Shown: in pieces, positions 1 to 11,083 of the stretch
How the letters are laid out: each line of letters begins with the position of its first letter
How positions within the stretch are numbered: position 1 is the first letter of the stretch
Assembly (NCBI GenBank): GCA_946699065.1
Contig: CAMPDV010000527.1
Location: forward strand, 62,001 to 126,000
Length of the DNA stretch: 64,000 nt
Direction: 5' to 3'
Source of the DNA: Loxodes magnus
Lineage: Eukaryota; Ciliophora; Karyorelictea; Loxodida; Loxodidae
Notes under the pieces: generated by a model
What the model was told of the DNA's origin: nothing
Seen by the model: only the letters and a program-made list of their open reading frames with translations
Database searches by the model: none
Program-made: the position numbers and the translations under genes

Positions 1-704
1 CGTTGAAATGTTTGTTTATGGTAAATCTATCTTTGATATGTTTAGTTATTAAATACTAATAGTTTTGCTAAAAATCTTTTAGAATATCAAATATTTAAAT
101 AATTCAATTTGTATGCTAATCTTTACTATTCTCTTATACTAATAATATTTTACTTCTCATACTAAATTAAGTTTAAATTCTAATGAATATTAAGCAATTT
201 GTTATAACTATATAAATTTTATTTTATTCATTTAAAAGTAAAAAAAACGCTATTTATACTATTGCCTCATTTTTCAAATAAATAGTTTATTAATCTATTT
301 TGTTATATAAACCTGTAAATAATATAGATTTTTTTAGCTAAGTAATATAAAATATAAATTAACTATTGTGAGATAATTGCTTAAAGTTTTAAGTAATTAG
401 TTAAATCATTTATTTTGATTCTTCTATTCTTTGATGATTTGATTTGTTTTATTTTTATTGAAAGTGATATTTAAATATTTAATTCATATTATATATCTTT
501 AGTTTTTATTTATCTTACCAACATAAAAAAGTTATTTGAAATTTACTGTCAAAAATTTGTATCATTTTGATTAAAATTATGATGGATAAATTGTATTATT
601 TTAATAGCTAGAATACTACCATATTTTTTTATCAAAAGCATCTATCTATTTTCTCTATAGTAATGCTTCAGTAAACTTAATTTAAGGCGTAAGTTAATGC
701 TATT
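1..704. other. AT-rich region without recognised gene
   Basis: More than 85% A+T with homopolymer runs. All frames are open under the inferred code, but residue use is only Lys/Asn/Ile/Phe/Leu/Tyr, as expected by chance. I see no repeat, RNA gene or element end here. Confidence 0.6.
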
Positions 705-990
705 ATTAATGGAGCTAAAGAAATAATAATAGATACAAAAGATTGACAAATAAAATGAATATGTTGAATTGAAGAACGGGAATAAATTTAAAAATACAAT
801 TAAACGAGGATAATTAATAAAGTTGAGAAAAGATAATAAAAGAGGATAAACGAGGATAAACGGGTGACTTTAATGAATGTATAATAGGACTTGATTAGGA
901 TAGAGAAATTGATTAAAGCAAAGCAAAAAAAAGAATTTATAGAAAAAACGAGCAACTTGACTTCACTAGCAAGATTAATTTTATTTAAAA
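705..990 (+). CDS. Possible small basic protein segment, unknown
   Basis: Base composition becomes richer in G than the flanks, with a short internal repeat of AGGATAAACG type at about 841-870. Read with TAA/TAG as Gln and TGA as Trp, the frame starting at 705 gives a charged helical segment with Asp, Glu, Arg and Trp that random AT DNA rarely yields. No clear start Met is in this frame; a second frame starts with ATG at about 710. It ends just upstream of the element insertion at 992-1957. No domain is recognised. It could be chance, or a remnant of the sequence interrupted by the insertion. Confidence 0.25.
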
Positions 991-991
991 T

Positions 992-1957
992 AACTTAATT
1001 CAAATATTAAAAAAAATATGGTAGAAGGCTTCAAAAAGGGCTTCTATACCACCTCTTTCTAAGCTAAAAAGGAAGAGAGGAAGCAGGAAACCTAAATTTC
1101 TAAACACCACACGTCATCTTCCAAAACCAAACCTTCTTCTTAAACCATATAGGAGCTACTCTAAACAACACCCCCCAGACAACCCTAGAAACACTAACAT
1201 GCAACAATATCGACTGAGGACCTTCCCAAGAAGTAAAAGATTAGTAACTTTCAGGCCTAGATTAGGACATTCAACTCCTACATGGACCTCGGAGATCTCA
1301 ATAAAGAACAAATCTTAGGAATGACGAAGGAGGAAATGGCTAAGCTTATCTTAGCATTAATAGGAAAAAATAAAGATCTGGAAAAACAGATTGAAGAACT
1401 AGCTTAAGAACAGCAAGAGCATTTAGAAGATGAGGAAATCCATGCTCCTAGAAACTTAAACCAGGCTGCAATGAATATCAGAATTGACGAATTCGATAGG
1501 CAGCTGGAACAATTATACGAATCGAATGAAAATATTCATATAAAAATGGAAAAATTAGAGACAAGTGTAAAATAATAGGCTATGCAATCTATCCCAATGG
1601 AGATCGAATAAGAGAATAATAAGCCAATTAAGCAAACTAAAGAGAAATATTTTAGGAAAAAATGTTACATCTGCAGGAGAACAGACCACCTATGGAGACG
1701 ATGCTGGAAGAGAAAGGAGATTTAATAGAAAATATGGAATGACCTAACCTAGTTTTACCCAACCAGGAATGGAGAAATTTATAAGAAGAAAGCAAGCTAT
1801 ATGAAGAGACAACCATTCCGAAAACTTGACAGTGAAGGGAGGAGAAGACCACCTAGAGATCAAGTTCCTATTGGTTGGATAGGGAAGTAGGAAGCTTTTA
1901 AGTAGACGATCCTTCTTTAACACTTTAATTTAATTTAATAAAAAACTTAATTAAAAT
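992..1957 (+). mobile_element. Compact zinc-knuckle retroelement, family 1 copy a
   Basis: A short insertion bounded by direct repeats at 992-1005 and 1944-1957 (13 of 14 bases match), read as a TSD. The interior is one ORF that begins about 12 bases after the 5' repeat, so there is almost no leader. The 3' end carries TTTAATTTAATTTAATA, shared with copy b near 9597. No reverse transcriptase, LTR or terminal inverted repeat is present. I infer a non-autonomous element moved by a LINE in trans. The TSD is AT-rich, so copy b and the family 2 copies carry more weight. Confidence 0.65.
1018..1932 (+). CDS. Gag/ORF1-like coiled-coil CCHC protein (family 1)
   Basis: ATG at 1018 opens a frame of about 300 codons under a code with TAA/TAG as Gln; it contains no in-frame TGA. 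The N-terminus is basic and Ser/Thr/Gln-rich. A Glu/Lys/Leu-rich coiled coil lies at about residues 90-190. A CCHC zinc knuckle at residues 216-229 (bases 1663-1704) has the spacing C-x2-C-x4-H-x4-C and reads CYICRRTDHLWRRC. A basic tail follows. This is the layout of nucleic-acid chaperones encoded by gag or LINE ORF1. The homologue at 8783 shares the knuckle, a W-x-x-L-T-x-F-Y-P motif after it and the C-terminus. The stop is not obvious: no TGA occurs before the 3' TSD, so a terminal TAA may act as stop. Confidence 0.7.
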
Positions 1958-2879
1958 AATTATTTAAGCTGAGCATCTATTTGGTTTTAGATAAAAATTT
2001 AAAATTCATTTCTTTTTGTTAAATTTATCTCTACCAAATTATAACTTTCACTTCTTTTGTCTAATTTTTCTAATATTTTAGATAATTTTAAGTTTATTCT
2101 TATTAAATTCAAATTTATTTGTTTGATTCATTTAAGTATTAACACCAATTTTATTTTATCAAATTCTAATTTTAAATTCGTAACTCTATTTATAAGGTAT
2201 TTAGTTACATTTTACTATAAGAAATTTTACTTCATAAACAATTTTTGATTATTCAGTTAAAAATGCTGATAAACACTTTCCTTTAATATTTTAAACTTTC
2301 CTAATAATTTATTTTATACATAATATAAACAAAATAGTTTCATTTGCTCATTATCCAAAATTAAAAAAATGCTTCTTGCAATTAAAGAATTTAAAACAAT
2401 GGACTAACTTGATTAATATTAAGTTTAAATCTGTTATTCTTTAAAAATGTTCTATTTATTAGATTTCTAAACTTTTAAATCTTAAAAACTTAGATTTATT
2501 TTCCAAAATTTCAATAAGTTAGCTATTTTGAATAATTTTTTTATAGAGTAAAATTAATTTCATCTAACTATTAAAAAATTTTTAGATAAACTTCATTTCA
2601 TCATATTTTAAAATTTATGCCAATAGTACTATGAAATTACTTTTTGGCTCTATTTTTTGTTTTTCATTTTAATCAATATTTTTAGTATTGATTCCAATAA
2701 GAAAAATGTTTTTATATTTTTATATTTTAAAAGTTGTTCTTCTTGTGTTATTATAAATTGTTTTGCTAAAGATTATTATTTATAAGCAGCCTTTATAAAA
2801 ATATCAATCATAGTTTTAAGAATTTCACTTAGTGATATAATTATTTTATTATTCTATTTTCAAGTAAACAAATAAATTC
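1958..2879. other. AT-rich region without recognised gene
   Basis: Very AT-rich with long T runs. The standard-code ORF at 2057-2248 has only low-complexity residues and no GC enrichment, so I do not treat it as a gene. Nothing else recognised. Confidence 0.55.
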
Positions 2880-3043
2880 AAACCCCGAAATTTAAGACCT
2901 AAAACTTGAAGTAACTATAGACCAAAAGAGGTTTTATAGGAAGGAGATTGAAGAAAAACCCTGTCAATAAGTAACCAGGTAGAAAATAGCTCAATAGCAA
3001 ACTAATTAATCATTCATTTCGTGAATTTATTAGTTAATAAATA
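2880..3043 (+). other. GC-richer flank with hairpin before inverted repeat
   Basis: A short stretch (2880-2995) is less AT-rich than its surroundings and could be a gene remnant. It is followed by an imperfect palindrome at about 3001-3036 whose arms are ACTAATTAAT and ATTTATTAGT around ATTCA/TGAAT. The hairpin abuts the left arm of the 4.2-kb inverted repeat and may mark its edge. Confidence 0.3.
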
Positions 3044-3439
3044 AATTTGCTTACTTATTATAGTCAAGGAATGTTTTAAAAATATAAAAATCCTTTTTAT
3101 GTCCAATCCTTGGAAGATTTCTACGAGTTTTTTGCTTTCTAATTTTTAGGATGTTTATTGAGACGCAGAGATTCTGTGGTTATATCATATTTATCCTAAT
3201 CTTAGTAATATCTTTCAAAATTCTTTAATTTTCATCTTCTTCGAACTTCAAAAATTCTTACGCCTTTTACTGTTTATTTTGACCCGATGAATTTCGGTTC
3301 CTTTTTTCGAAGAATTTCGTAATGTATTTAAGTGAATATTTTTTTAACTTACTGACTACTTTGTTTCATTTTATTACTATTTTTTCGCTCTTAATAATAA
3401 CATTTTATTTATGATTTCATATTCTAATCCTTATTAGAT
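3044..3439 (-). repeat. Left arm of 4.2-kb inverted repeat (coding)
   Basis: This is the reverse complement of 6826-7221 with few differences over about 395 bases. Read on the minus strand it encodes the same protein segment as the right arm. Several differences between the arms are synonymous (for example CTT/CTC Leu, GGT/GGC Gly, CTT/CTG Leu, CCA/CCC Pro), which suggests protein selection before or after duplication. It is either a long terminal inverted repeat of a DNA transposon or two truncated gene copies facing outwards. Confidence 0.7.
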
Positions 3440-4749
3440 AACTAATAATATAATTTCAAGAACTCCTATAAGTTAATCACGATTGTTTAACTAATATTAT
3501 CGAATTAAGTAAATTTAATTAATCTTTAATTTAAAATTCGTAACTAAAACTGTAAATATGCTTTAAATTTAATATATACCAGTATCATTTAGACATAAAT
3601 TATTTGACTGAGTATTATTCAAATTATTATATATAGAAGTTATTTTAGATAATTTTTATGTATTTAAATCAGAAAGATTATAGTTTAATATTTTGAAATA
3701 TTTTAAAATTTTAAGCAATTTTTATTATCAATACTCTTGAATAATATGAGCTTTACTCTATCTATTTTTGCAATTCTTAATGTGATCGGTAAGTGATATT
3801 ATTTTAAATTCATTATAATATATGTATTTTAAATTTATTTTCATTTTTTATGATTTTTTAAGCTTGCAATTATTTTTAATTTGATTACAAATATTAAATT
3901 TTACATAACTTCTTTTTTGTTCAGTTAGTTTACAAATGAAATAACTTATTTTTGTGATTCACAAGATAGAAATGCTTCTAAAAATATTTTTTATTGCTAT
4001 TCTTATGTTTACAATCAGGATTATTTAATTTTGATATATTTGCTTAAAATTTCTTAATGATAATGAGATCAAAGAAAGATTTAATTTTTGATTTTTTTCT
4101 TGTTAATATATCTAATTTCTTAAAAGGTTTAAACTCTTTTATGATATTTTTTAAATAATAATATATTTATTAGTTATCAGTAAAGACTTTTTTTACTGTT
4201 CATTTTTTTTAAATAATTTATCCTTAATTTAGTCAAAAATGTGCAATTTAATTTTTTAATCAATTTCTTTATTTATATAGACTTTGATGATTTTACTCAT
4301 AATAGAATAGAAGTAAGCAATTACATTAAAAATTTACTTTTTTTATTCTAATTTTTTTTGCTCTTTAATAAAAATTTCAAAATATCTGATTTAATTTAGT
4401 TAAAAATATGTCATTATTAAAAATTATAAACACGAAAAAGGAAGTAATTAAGATTTAGATATATAATAAAATAAAGGCTTTTAAGTATGCATAACTATAT
4501 CAAATAAAGATGTTAAATGATAAAATATTGGTTGAATTATTTTCATCTTTGTATGAAAATAAGAGTTTTAAATTAAATTAAATTAAAAAATAAATATTAG
4601 CTTAAAAGCTTTCAAGTCTATGGTTCTCATTCATTACTTATTTTCAGTTTTCTAAGGTTTTTTTCTACTTAAAAATATTTATCGAATAAATTTTCTATTT
4701 CTTTGTTATTTTGATTACTTCAATATATTTTCTGAATGTAGTTTTTCTT
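3440..4749. other. AT-rich interior of inverted repeat
   Basis: Very AT-rich, with no GC-richer island and no recognisable protein motif on either strand. It is the left half of the interior between the two arms. Confidence 0.5.
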
Positions 4750-5400
4750 AAAATTTTATTATTGTCTTGTTTTTGAACTAAATTTAACTTCAACTTTATT
4801 TTACTATTTTATCTATTTCTTCAATTTGATTTTTATTATTCTTTGTTATTTTGTTAATTTAAATTTGATTATATTCTAAATATTCTCTTATGTTAATATT
4901 GCTTATTTGATTTTGTTTTTTCTTAATATAATTTTGAATGTTTTTTTCTATTTATAATATTTCTTCACAGTAGTATTTACAATCAAATATATGTTTATAT
5001 TCCTCTTCCTTTTTGCAAATACATTAAATTTCTTATTATATAATATTTCTACTATTTAAATCGCCTCTGAATGATAATAATTAAGTTCTTAGTTTGAAAA
5101 TTATTTTTTGTTGCTTAATTTTATGTTTGTTTTTAATCATGTAAGTAATTTTTGGAAAATATAATTCATTTTAAAATTACTTATACACTATTTATGCTGT
5201 TTTTAGTCCTTTTTTATTGCTTTCCTCATCTATTCTTATCCTTTCTATGGTATTTTAAAGAATTCCATTTTTACTTTTTTCATAATAAAATCATTATACA
5301 TAGTAAAGTTTCTTTCTTTAATTTAATCAATTTCCAGCGTCGATATATCATAAAACTTTAACATTTTTTGAAGGTTTTTTTTGTAAGAAGAATTTTTCTT
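4750..5400 (-). pseudogene. Possible LINE C-terminal fragment, minus strand
   Basis: The minus-strand reading around 4970-5030 gives a Cys-x-Cys, then His-x4-Cys motif (CICKKEEEYKHIFDCKYY). It is preceded by a Leu-Arg-Thr and Arg-Gly-Asp-Leu context of the sort found before the C-terminal zinc-binding motif of non-LTR reverse transcriptases. The usual spacing is C-x2-C, so one residue appears missing. Upstream coding on the minus strand (to about 5400) seems to change frame. The standard-code plus-strand ORF at 5152-5361 is its antisense shadow. It lies inside the inverted repeat and could be a decayed LINE captured there. Confidence 0.35.
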
Positions 5401-6628
5401 TTAGCTAAGTTCGAATAATTGTATAAATTAAGAATCTTATCTCATTCTACACGAAAATAAGAGTTGATTTTTTAAAGTTAATATAAAATAATTTTTTAAT
5501 AGATTTTATATTATGGAAAACCTAAAGAATCTTAATAAATGAGACATCGAAATTTGAAACAATTATTTAAACATTTAACTTAATGATTAAAGATTTGACA
5601 CAATAAAAATTAAGAAAATGATACAAAAATGTTGAATTAGACAAAGTTTTATAGTGAAGTAGACTTTCACTTAAGTACTTGTAAAAAATGATTTTTTGAA
5701 ATTTTTAATTTTTTAAATTAGTAATAAATAAAATAATAATTTAATCTAATTTTAAATAATCTTTTCTCAGAAGTAAAAAAAATTATCTAAAAGGGATAAA
5801 ATAAGAAAAATTAAATATATTAAAATATAAAGTAACTGTTCAAATCAGCTCTAGTATTTTAAAATTTTAAAATGTAAAAAGTAAAAAATGATTTAAAGAA
5901 ATATAACTTCCAAAAAGATATATTATTGTTTCAATTAAATAAGATATACATTTAGTAAGTAGCTTACAATAAAAAATAGCTTATCTTCTAAAAAAGAAAA
6001 ATTTAAAGGAGATAAAGAATAATAAATTACATTAATATAAGAATTCTTATTTATAAAATGAACCAAATAATAGTTGATCATAGTTAAATAATTTTTTTAA
6101 CTTGTTTATAATTAAAAGGCTTTGTAAGAATTTAAGAAGTAATTATAAAAAAGCATACAATAAATGTATAATTAAGATTTAAAAAAGGTAACATTTACCA
6201 AGACTAATGCTGATAAGAAAATAATTACTAAATCAAGTTGCATTATTTGTTTTAATATTCATTAAATATAAAAAAGGTAATAAACATAAATATTCTATAT
6301 TTGTTATTTTCCAGAGTTTATAAAACAATAGATTTAGAATAATTTAAACTCATATAGCTAATATAATTATAGTATTGTAGTTAACTATCGAATTTTTTTC
6401 TATATCTCACAATCTCTAAAGAAACATTTATAAAATTTAGAATAATAATCATTTACCATCAGAAAATAAGCAATTATTACATCTTTATTATACCATAAAT
6501 TTAGTAAGCATAATTTTATTTTAAAATAGAGAAGTTAAAGAATAAGAAAAAAGAAAAATATAAAAAAAGGTTATTAAGTCCTTCAGATTAGAGAAAATTT
6601 CTGTTTAAACAAGAAAGTAAAATTTCAA
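5401..6628. other. AT-rich interior of inverted repeat, right half
   Basis: A-rich on the plus strand. Coding for the downstream protein may begin before the ATG at 6629 (from about 6540), but nothing else is recognisable. Confidence 0.45.
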
Positions 6629-7250
6629 ATGAAAGGAAAACGAATTATCTTTGGAAATAGTACTTTTTTGGCAAATTAATCATAAAAGTTTCTTTAATTA
6701 CAAAAGTCTAAAGGATTATATGTATCTGTTAAAATAAGCAGAAATATTCTCTAAACTGAATGGTAAACTGAAATAAAAAAATATTAACTTAATATTTAAG
6801 GCATGTAGATTTTTCGAAAAGAAATTCTAATATAGATTAGAATATGAAATCATAAATAAAATGTTATTATTAAGAGCGGAAAAATAGTAATAAAATGAAA
6901 CAAAGTAGTCAGTAAGCTAAAAAAATATTCACTCAAATACATTACGAAATTCTTCGAAAAAAGGAACCGAAATTCATCGGGCCAAAATAAACAGTAAAAG
7001 GCGTAAGAATTTTTGAAGTTCGAAGAAGATGAAAATTAAAGAATTTTGAAAGATATTACTAAGATTAGGATATATATGATATAACCACAGAATCTCTGCG
7101 TCTCAATAAACATCCTAAAAAGTAGAAAGCAAAAAACGAGTAGAAATCTGCCCAGGATTGGACATAAAAAGGATTTTTATATTTTTAAAACATTCCTTGA
7201 CTTTAATAAGTAAGTAAATTTGATTATTTAGTTTAAAAAAGTAAGTCGAA
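6629..7250 (+). CDS. Basic protein encoded into inverted-repeat arm, unknown
   Basis: ATG at 6629 opens a frame of about 200 codons that runs through the whole right arm. The product is rich in Lys, Arg, Ile and Gln, with a dense basic stretch (FFEKRNRNSSGQNKQQKAQE) at about residues 111-130. The G+C content rises from the arm boundary onward. The left arm encodes the same C-terminal half on the opposite strand with mainly silent changes. I recognise no domain. In a transposon setting it could be a DNA-binding or transposase terminal segment, but no DDE motif is visible. Confidence 0.4.
6826..7221 (+). repeat. Right arm of 4.2-kb inverted repeat (coding)
   Basis: Matches the reverse complement of 3044-3439. 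The outer end AAATTTACTTACTTATTA (read inward) corresponds to AAATTTGCTTACTTATTA in the left arm. I could not find a convincing target-site duplication outside the arms. Confidence 0.7.
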
Positions 7251-7500
7251 AGGGTAATATCAACCATGCTCGAAGAATAGTAGTTCATATTCTCTACTGT
7301 TTAACTTAAATGTTTGGGATCTCCAATTTTGTCGAGATTGATAGCTCGGGGTTCTTCAGGTTTTCCTTCATTTCATTTGTAGTATCAGATTATTTTCATC
7401 TTTCTTGCTTTTGAAAAATTTCCCACTTAGTCTTCCTTCTTTTCATTTTACCTTTTATTTCTCTTGAATCCAATAGTTTCTTTGTTTCTGTTGAAGGGAT
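7232..7500 (-). CDS. Possible minus-strand coding segment, unknown
   Basis: A distinctly GC-richer island next to the right arm. The minus-strand frame gives a Lys/Glu/Arg-rich helix followed by a segment with Pro, Ser, Thr and Trp (ELSISTKLEIPNIQ, then WTTILRAW), a composition unlike chance translation of AT DNA. No start or domain is recognised. It may be the remainder of a gene disrupted by the inverted-repeat element. Confidence 0.35.
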
Positions 7501-8765
7501 AATTTATCTATTATAAATATATTTAATTGTAATTATTCAAAATTTAATTTAATTTTACTTTGAATATTTTTTAGTTTAAAATATAATCGAAATTTCTTCT
7601 GCACTAAATATCATAAAATTTTGCTTTTAAAAATTGTAAAATCAAGTTGATTTTCAAATATTTTTTTAAATATTAAATAAAGCTTACCATTTGCTTAAAA
7701 CTATCATTACTTTAAATAGAATTTGTATTTATTATCCTTATTATAGTATATTTTTATAAATTTGTAAATTTGTTTTATCTTTATGAAAACACGGATTTTC
7801 AAAAAAATCTTTACAAATATTTCCATTTTTTCAATTTCTGTTAATTTATAATGATTTCATTTAAGGAAATTATGATCTTTATACATGATTTTATTATCCA
7901 TAAATGAAACGATTACTTACTATCATAAATAAAAATATATAACATTTATTTAATTTAGATATCTTTTCAACACTGCTCCTTTGCTTTTTTTACTGTACAG
8001 ATAAAATTTTTTATTTTCTTTTGGTTAATAAAATAGAAAAAATAGTGTATTATTATTTTAACTTTCTTATAAAATTTATAAAACTATCGTATTTTATAGA
8101 ATTAGGAATATATTTAGTTTAAAAATTTACTAATAATGTATTAGACATTTATTTCTCAATATTTTCAAACATATATATAGCTTAAAATATCCTTATTTAT
8201 TAATGTTTAAAGTATTTCTAGTGTTTCCATCTATTTATTCCTAAATTTGTTATTTTTTAGCTTATTGGAAATCTAACTATAAGCAGCTAATTTCATATTA
8301 TTTTTATATCTCTTTATTTTAATTTCGAAATTACACATCCTAAAGTACTTAATATATTTTTACATTCTTATAGCTTTTAATGTACTTTTATATACAAATA
8401 ATACATAACTTTCCTAATGATACTTTTGTATTTAACTATATATAAAATAATATAAGTTAATATACTTTTACATTACTAGAACATTATTAAAATAGCTTAT
8501 CCTTTATTAAATAAAACTAACCTACTTCTATATTGCTTGCATTATTTACTTATAGTAATTACTTTCATTTACCTAGCTTTTCATTTTATATTTTACGTAT
8601 ATAGTTAAGGCTTTGTGTTACTTAATTCAGTTTATTAATAAGTTAAGAATAAATTATAATAGAGATAGCAGGAAATTAGTAAAATTAATTAAATTTCAAA
8701 TCTAATATTTACTATTAAAAATAAAGCAAAATTGATAGGAAGCAAGTCTTTTACTTAGATGTGTT
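7501..8765. other. AT-rich region without recognised gene
   Basis: More than 80% A+T throughout with T-rich and A-rich patches. No coding island, RNA gene or element end was seen. Confidence 0.55.
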
Positions 8766-9612
8766 AATACAGTATAAAAAAGATGGCGGAATGGAACAAA
8801 GGCTTTCTCGATTAAAAGACTTCTCGTAGCTCCTTAAATCAATCTTTCCAGCTCTAACAAACTCCAACAAAGACAAAAAAGAAATAATATTGTAAGATCT
8901 CAGAAGAAAAATAATTTACTTCCAAGATTTCAAAAAAAAGTTACACATTCGAACAACTTATGAACTAAGATAAAAAGTCTCTTGTTTAAATCATTTTTGA
9001 TTACATTGATAAGGAAGAGAACCTCGAACATTACGTCATGGGTTTACAATAAGACTTATAAGATCATGTCGAGGACGAGAGACCGCATAATGAATTTGTA
9101 GCCAAAGAGGACATTAACAACAGATATTAAGAAATAGAATGCGATATAGTAAGAATTGATGAATAAATGGGAATGGATTTCTTAAAGTATGAAAACGCAT
9201 TTTAATAAATAACAGACATAAAAAAGAGACTAGGAAAATTAGAGGAATAAGACCTAAAAAGAAATAATGATTCAGAGATAATAGAAGAATAACCTATGAC
9301 GACAGAAAAATTTTTCAAGAAAAAATGTTATATATGCGGCAGTTTATTCCACTTATGAAAAAAGAGTAGGAAGAATTGGTAAATAAGAAAAAATATTTGG
9401 AAAGAACTTACAAATTTTTATCCTTCCTCGGATGGTTAGCTTTGAAGAAAAAAGATAACTTCAAGACAATTCGGAAAGCTCGGAAGTGAACTTGGGTGGA
9501 GACACTGGCGAGTCCGAGACCCTGTAAAAGATAATGCAGGGGGTTATGGACCTATTAAGGAAGCATTCCATTATCCATAAAATTTTTAATTTAATTTAAT
9601 ATAAATACAGTA
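8766..9612 (+). mobile_element. Compact zinc-knuckle retroelement, family 1 copy b
   Basis: Second family 1 copy, flanked by the direct repeat AATACAGTA at 8766-8774 and 9604-9612. The ORF starts 8 bases after the 5' repeat. The 3' end has the same TTTAATTTAATTTAATA signature as copy a. Sequence divergence between copies is high, so neither is a recent duplicate. A 9-bp TSD is short but exact. Confidence 0.65.
8783..9600 (+). CDS. Gag/ORF1-like coiled-coil protein, knuckle degenerate
   Basis: ATG at 8783 opens about 270 codons read with TAA/TAG as Gln and TGA as Trp. An acidic coiled coil occupies about residues 75-170. The knuckle begins at residue 182 (base 9326) and reads CYICGSLFHLWKKS, so the last ligand Cys is Ser. 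The Trp there is TGA, while copy a has TGG at the same place. Downstream W-x-x-L-T-x-F-Y-P and a C-terminal G-x-I-x-K-E-A-F-like motif match copy a. Loss of one zinc ligand suggests decay. The end is not fixed by a TGA. Confidence 0.6.
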
Positions 9613-9693
9613 AATTATTAAGATATTATAATCATAATTAAAATTAAATGAGCTAATAGTAATAATTAAAATAAAATGAGTAATATTAATACT

Positions 9694-10558
9694 ATAATGA
9701 AATAAAGCAGGAGAAAAAAAATGGAGTAGTCAATAAGAATGTCTAAGAACTAAGCCAGAAAGATTAGAATGAAAGCAGCTAAGATTATTAGACAATAAGA
9801 AAAATTGAACGAATCGAGCTCTTTCTCCCAAGGTAAGATCGTTGTGGGTACTCTAGAGAAGGAAGAGAACTAAAATAAAACAGTATTAATAAAAATGGAA
9901 CAATATTAGCAACTAAATAAAAGAATATCTGACTTTGACGAAATTATATTCAATTAAGGAGAGAGAATTCGCAATATTATGAATGAAATTGAGGATTTAA
10001 ATAACGAAATAATAATAATAATAAAATTACTAAAAGAAAAAAAAGTAGTAAGTGAGCAAGTATTGTATTTATAATCGTAACAAAACTTTAAGACATCAAA
10101 TAGAATGATAATCGAAGATCAATCACCTAAAGTTTAACAAAATCGCATGAACAATGAAGAAGGACCAAACTAAGAAATATTAAAACGAATTGGAGTCATA
10201 TAGAAAAAAATTCTTCTAAAAAGGAAAGAGTAAACTTAAGTTAAAAGTTGCTTTTACTGCAAATCGAAGTGACATTTACTAAAATCTTGCAGGGAATGAA
10301 AAATCCTTATAAAAAAGAAGAAAATAAAAGATGAAAGGAAATCAATTGACTTTACATAAACTAGTAAGGAGTTTTTAAAAGAAGAATCTTTACAAAACCT
10401 GAGTATGAAATTTGGACACCATCCATAAGTGAAAAAATGGTCGTGGTATCCATCCACGAAATCAAAATGGCAGCACGTACCTGGTTGAGATCCCAGGGAA
10501 GGCAGAACTTTTTTTTTACTTTTAGTTTATAATGATGATAATGATAATGAAATAAAGC
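9694..10558 (+). mobile_element. Compact zinc-knuckle retroelement, family 2 copy a
   Basis: Flanked by an exact 15-bp direct repeat, ATAATGAAATAAAGC, at 9694-9708 and 10544-10558: a clear TSD. The ORF begins 12 bases after the 5' TSD. The element 3' end is TTACTTTTAGTTTA, identical in copy b at 41704-41717. No reverse transcriptase is encoded. It lies about 80 bases downstream of the family 1 element, so two unrelated insertions are nearly adjacent. Confidence 0.8.
9721..10488 (+). CDS. Gag/ORF1-like coiled-coil CCHC protein (family 2)
   Basis: ATG at 9721 to a conserved TGA at 10486-10488 gives 255 codons. The N-terminus (MEQSIRMSKNQ) is basic. A long coiled coil spans about residues 60-130. 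The CCHC knuckle at residues 177-190 reads CFYCKSKWHLLKSC with Trp encoded by TGA. The tail is Trp-rich, with HPQ, KKWSWYPST and KWQ. The final Pro-Gly-TGA is also present in copy b; it may be Trp followed by about 20 more residues, or the stop. Alignment with copy b pairs TAA with CAA at SKNQ, NQGE and HPQ, direct support for TAA as Gln. The predicted role is RNA binding in a retroelement particle. Confidence 0.75.
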
Positions 10559-11083
10559 TGTTAGTTATAAAAAAATTGCTAATAGTTATTCACAAATATA
10601 GAAATTAGAATTCCTTACATTTTCTAAAGAATCAGCATTTAATATCTTTAAAATAAAATTAAAACTAAGGAGCAATTATATAAAATTATATGTATATAAT
10701 TATTTCCAATTATAAAAAATGGATTATAAATATCTTTTTAAATAATAAACAATGACTTTAGAGGAGAATTTTTGAAGTTTAAAGAATAATATAAAGGAAA
10801 TTATTGTAATGATAAGAGTTGAACATAAATATTATTTATCGCATTAAGCACCTTATAACTAAGATTCTATAATGATGCTACTTATTATAGCTTTTCTTTT
10901 TAAAACTTTTCTTTTAAATAATTATCAAAATTTTCAATTTTTTATCAGAATAATTCTTAGAGTTATTTTCTTTTTCTACTTTAAATATTTAGGTTCATAA
11001 TATCTTTAAAAAAGATTAATTACGTAATTTTCAAAATTTTTGATGTCTATAAAATTAAAATATAAATTGGAAATACTTAAAAA
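10559..11083. other. AT-rich region without recognised gene
   Basis: AT-rich sequence after the family 2 element. No motif, RNA gene or coding island was seen before the gene-like region that begins near 11084. Confidence 0.5.

Noticed and set aside
1652-1852. 66-aa minus-strand standard-code ORF
   Set aside because: Antisense to the family 1 zinc-knuckle ORF; its composition mirrors the real frame.
2057-2248. 63-aa plus-strand ORF
   Set aside because: Low-complexity Phe/Asn/Leu/Ile residues in AT-rich DNA, with no coding island or homologue.
5152-5361. 69-aa plus-strand ORF rich in Phe
   Set aside because: Lies antisense to a minus-strand segment that reads as a LINE-like C-terminus; its Phe/Tyr richness is the complement of Lys/Glu codons.
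10254-10457. 67-aa minus-strand ORF
   Set aside because: Antisense shadow of the family 2 knuckle and tail.
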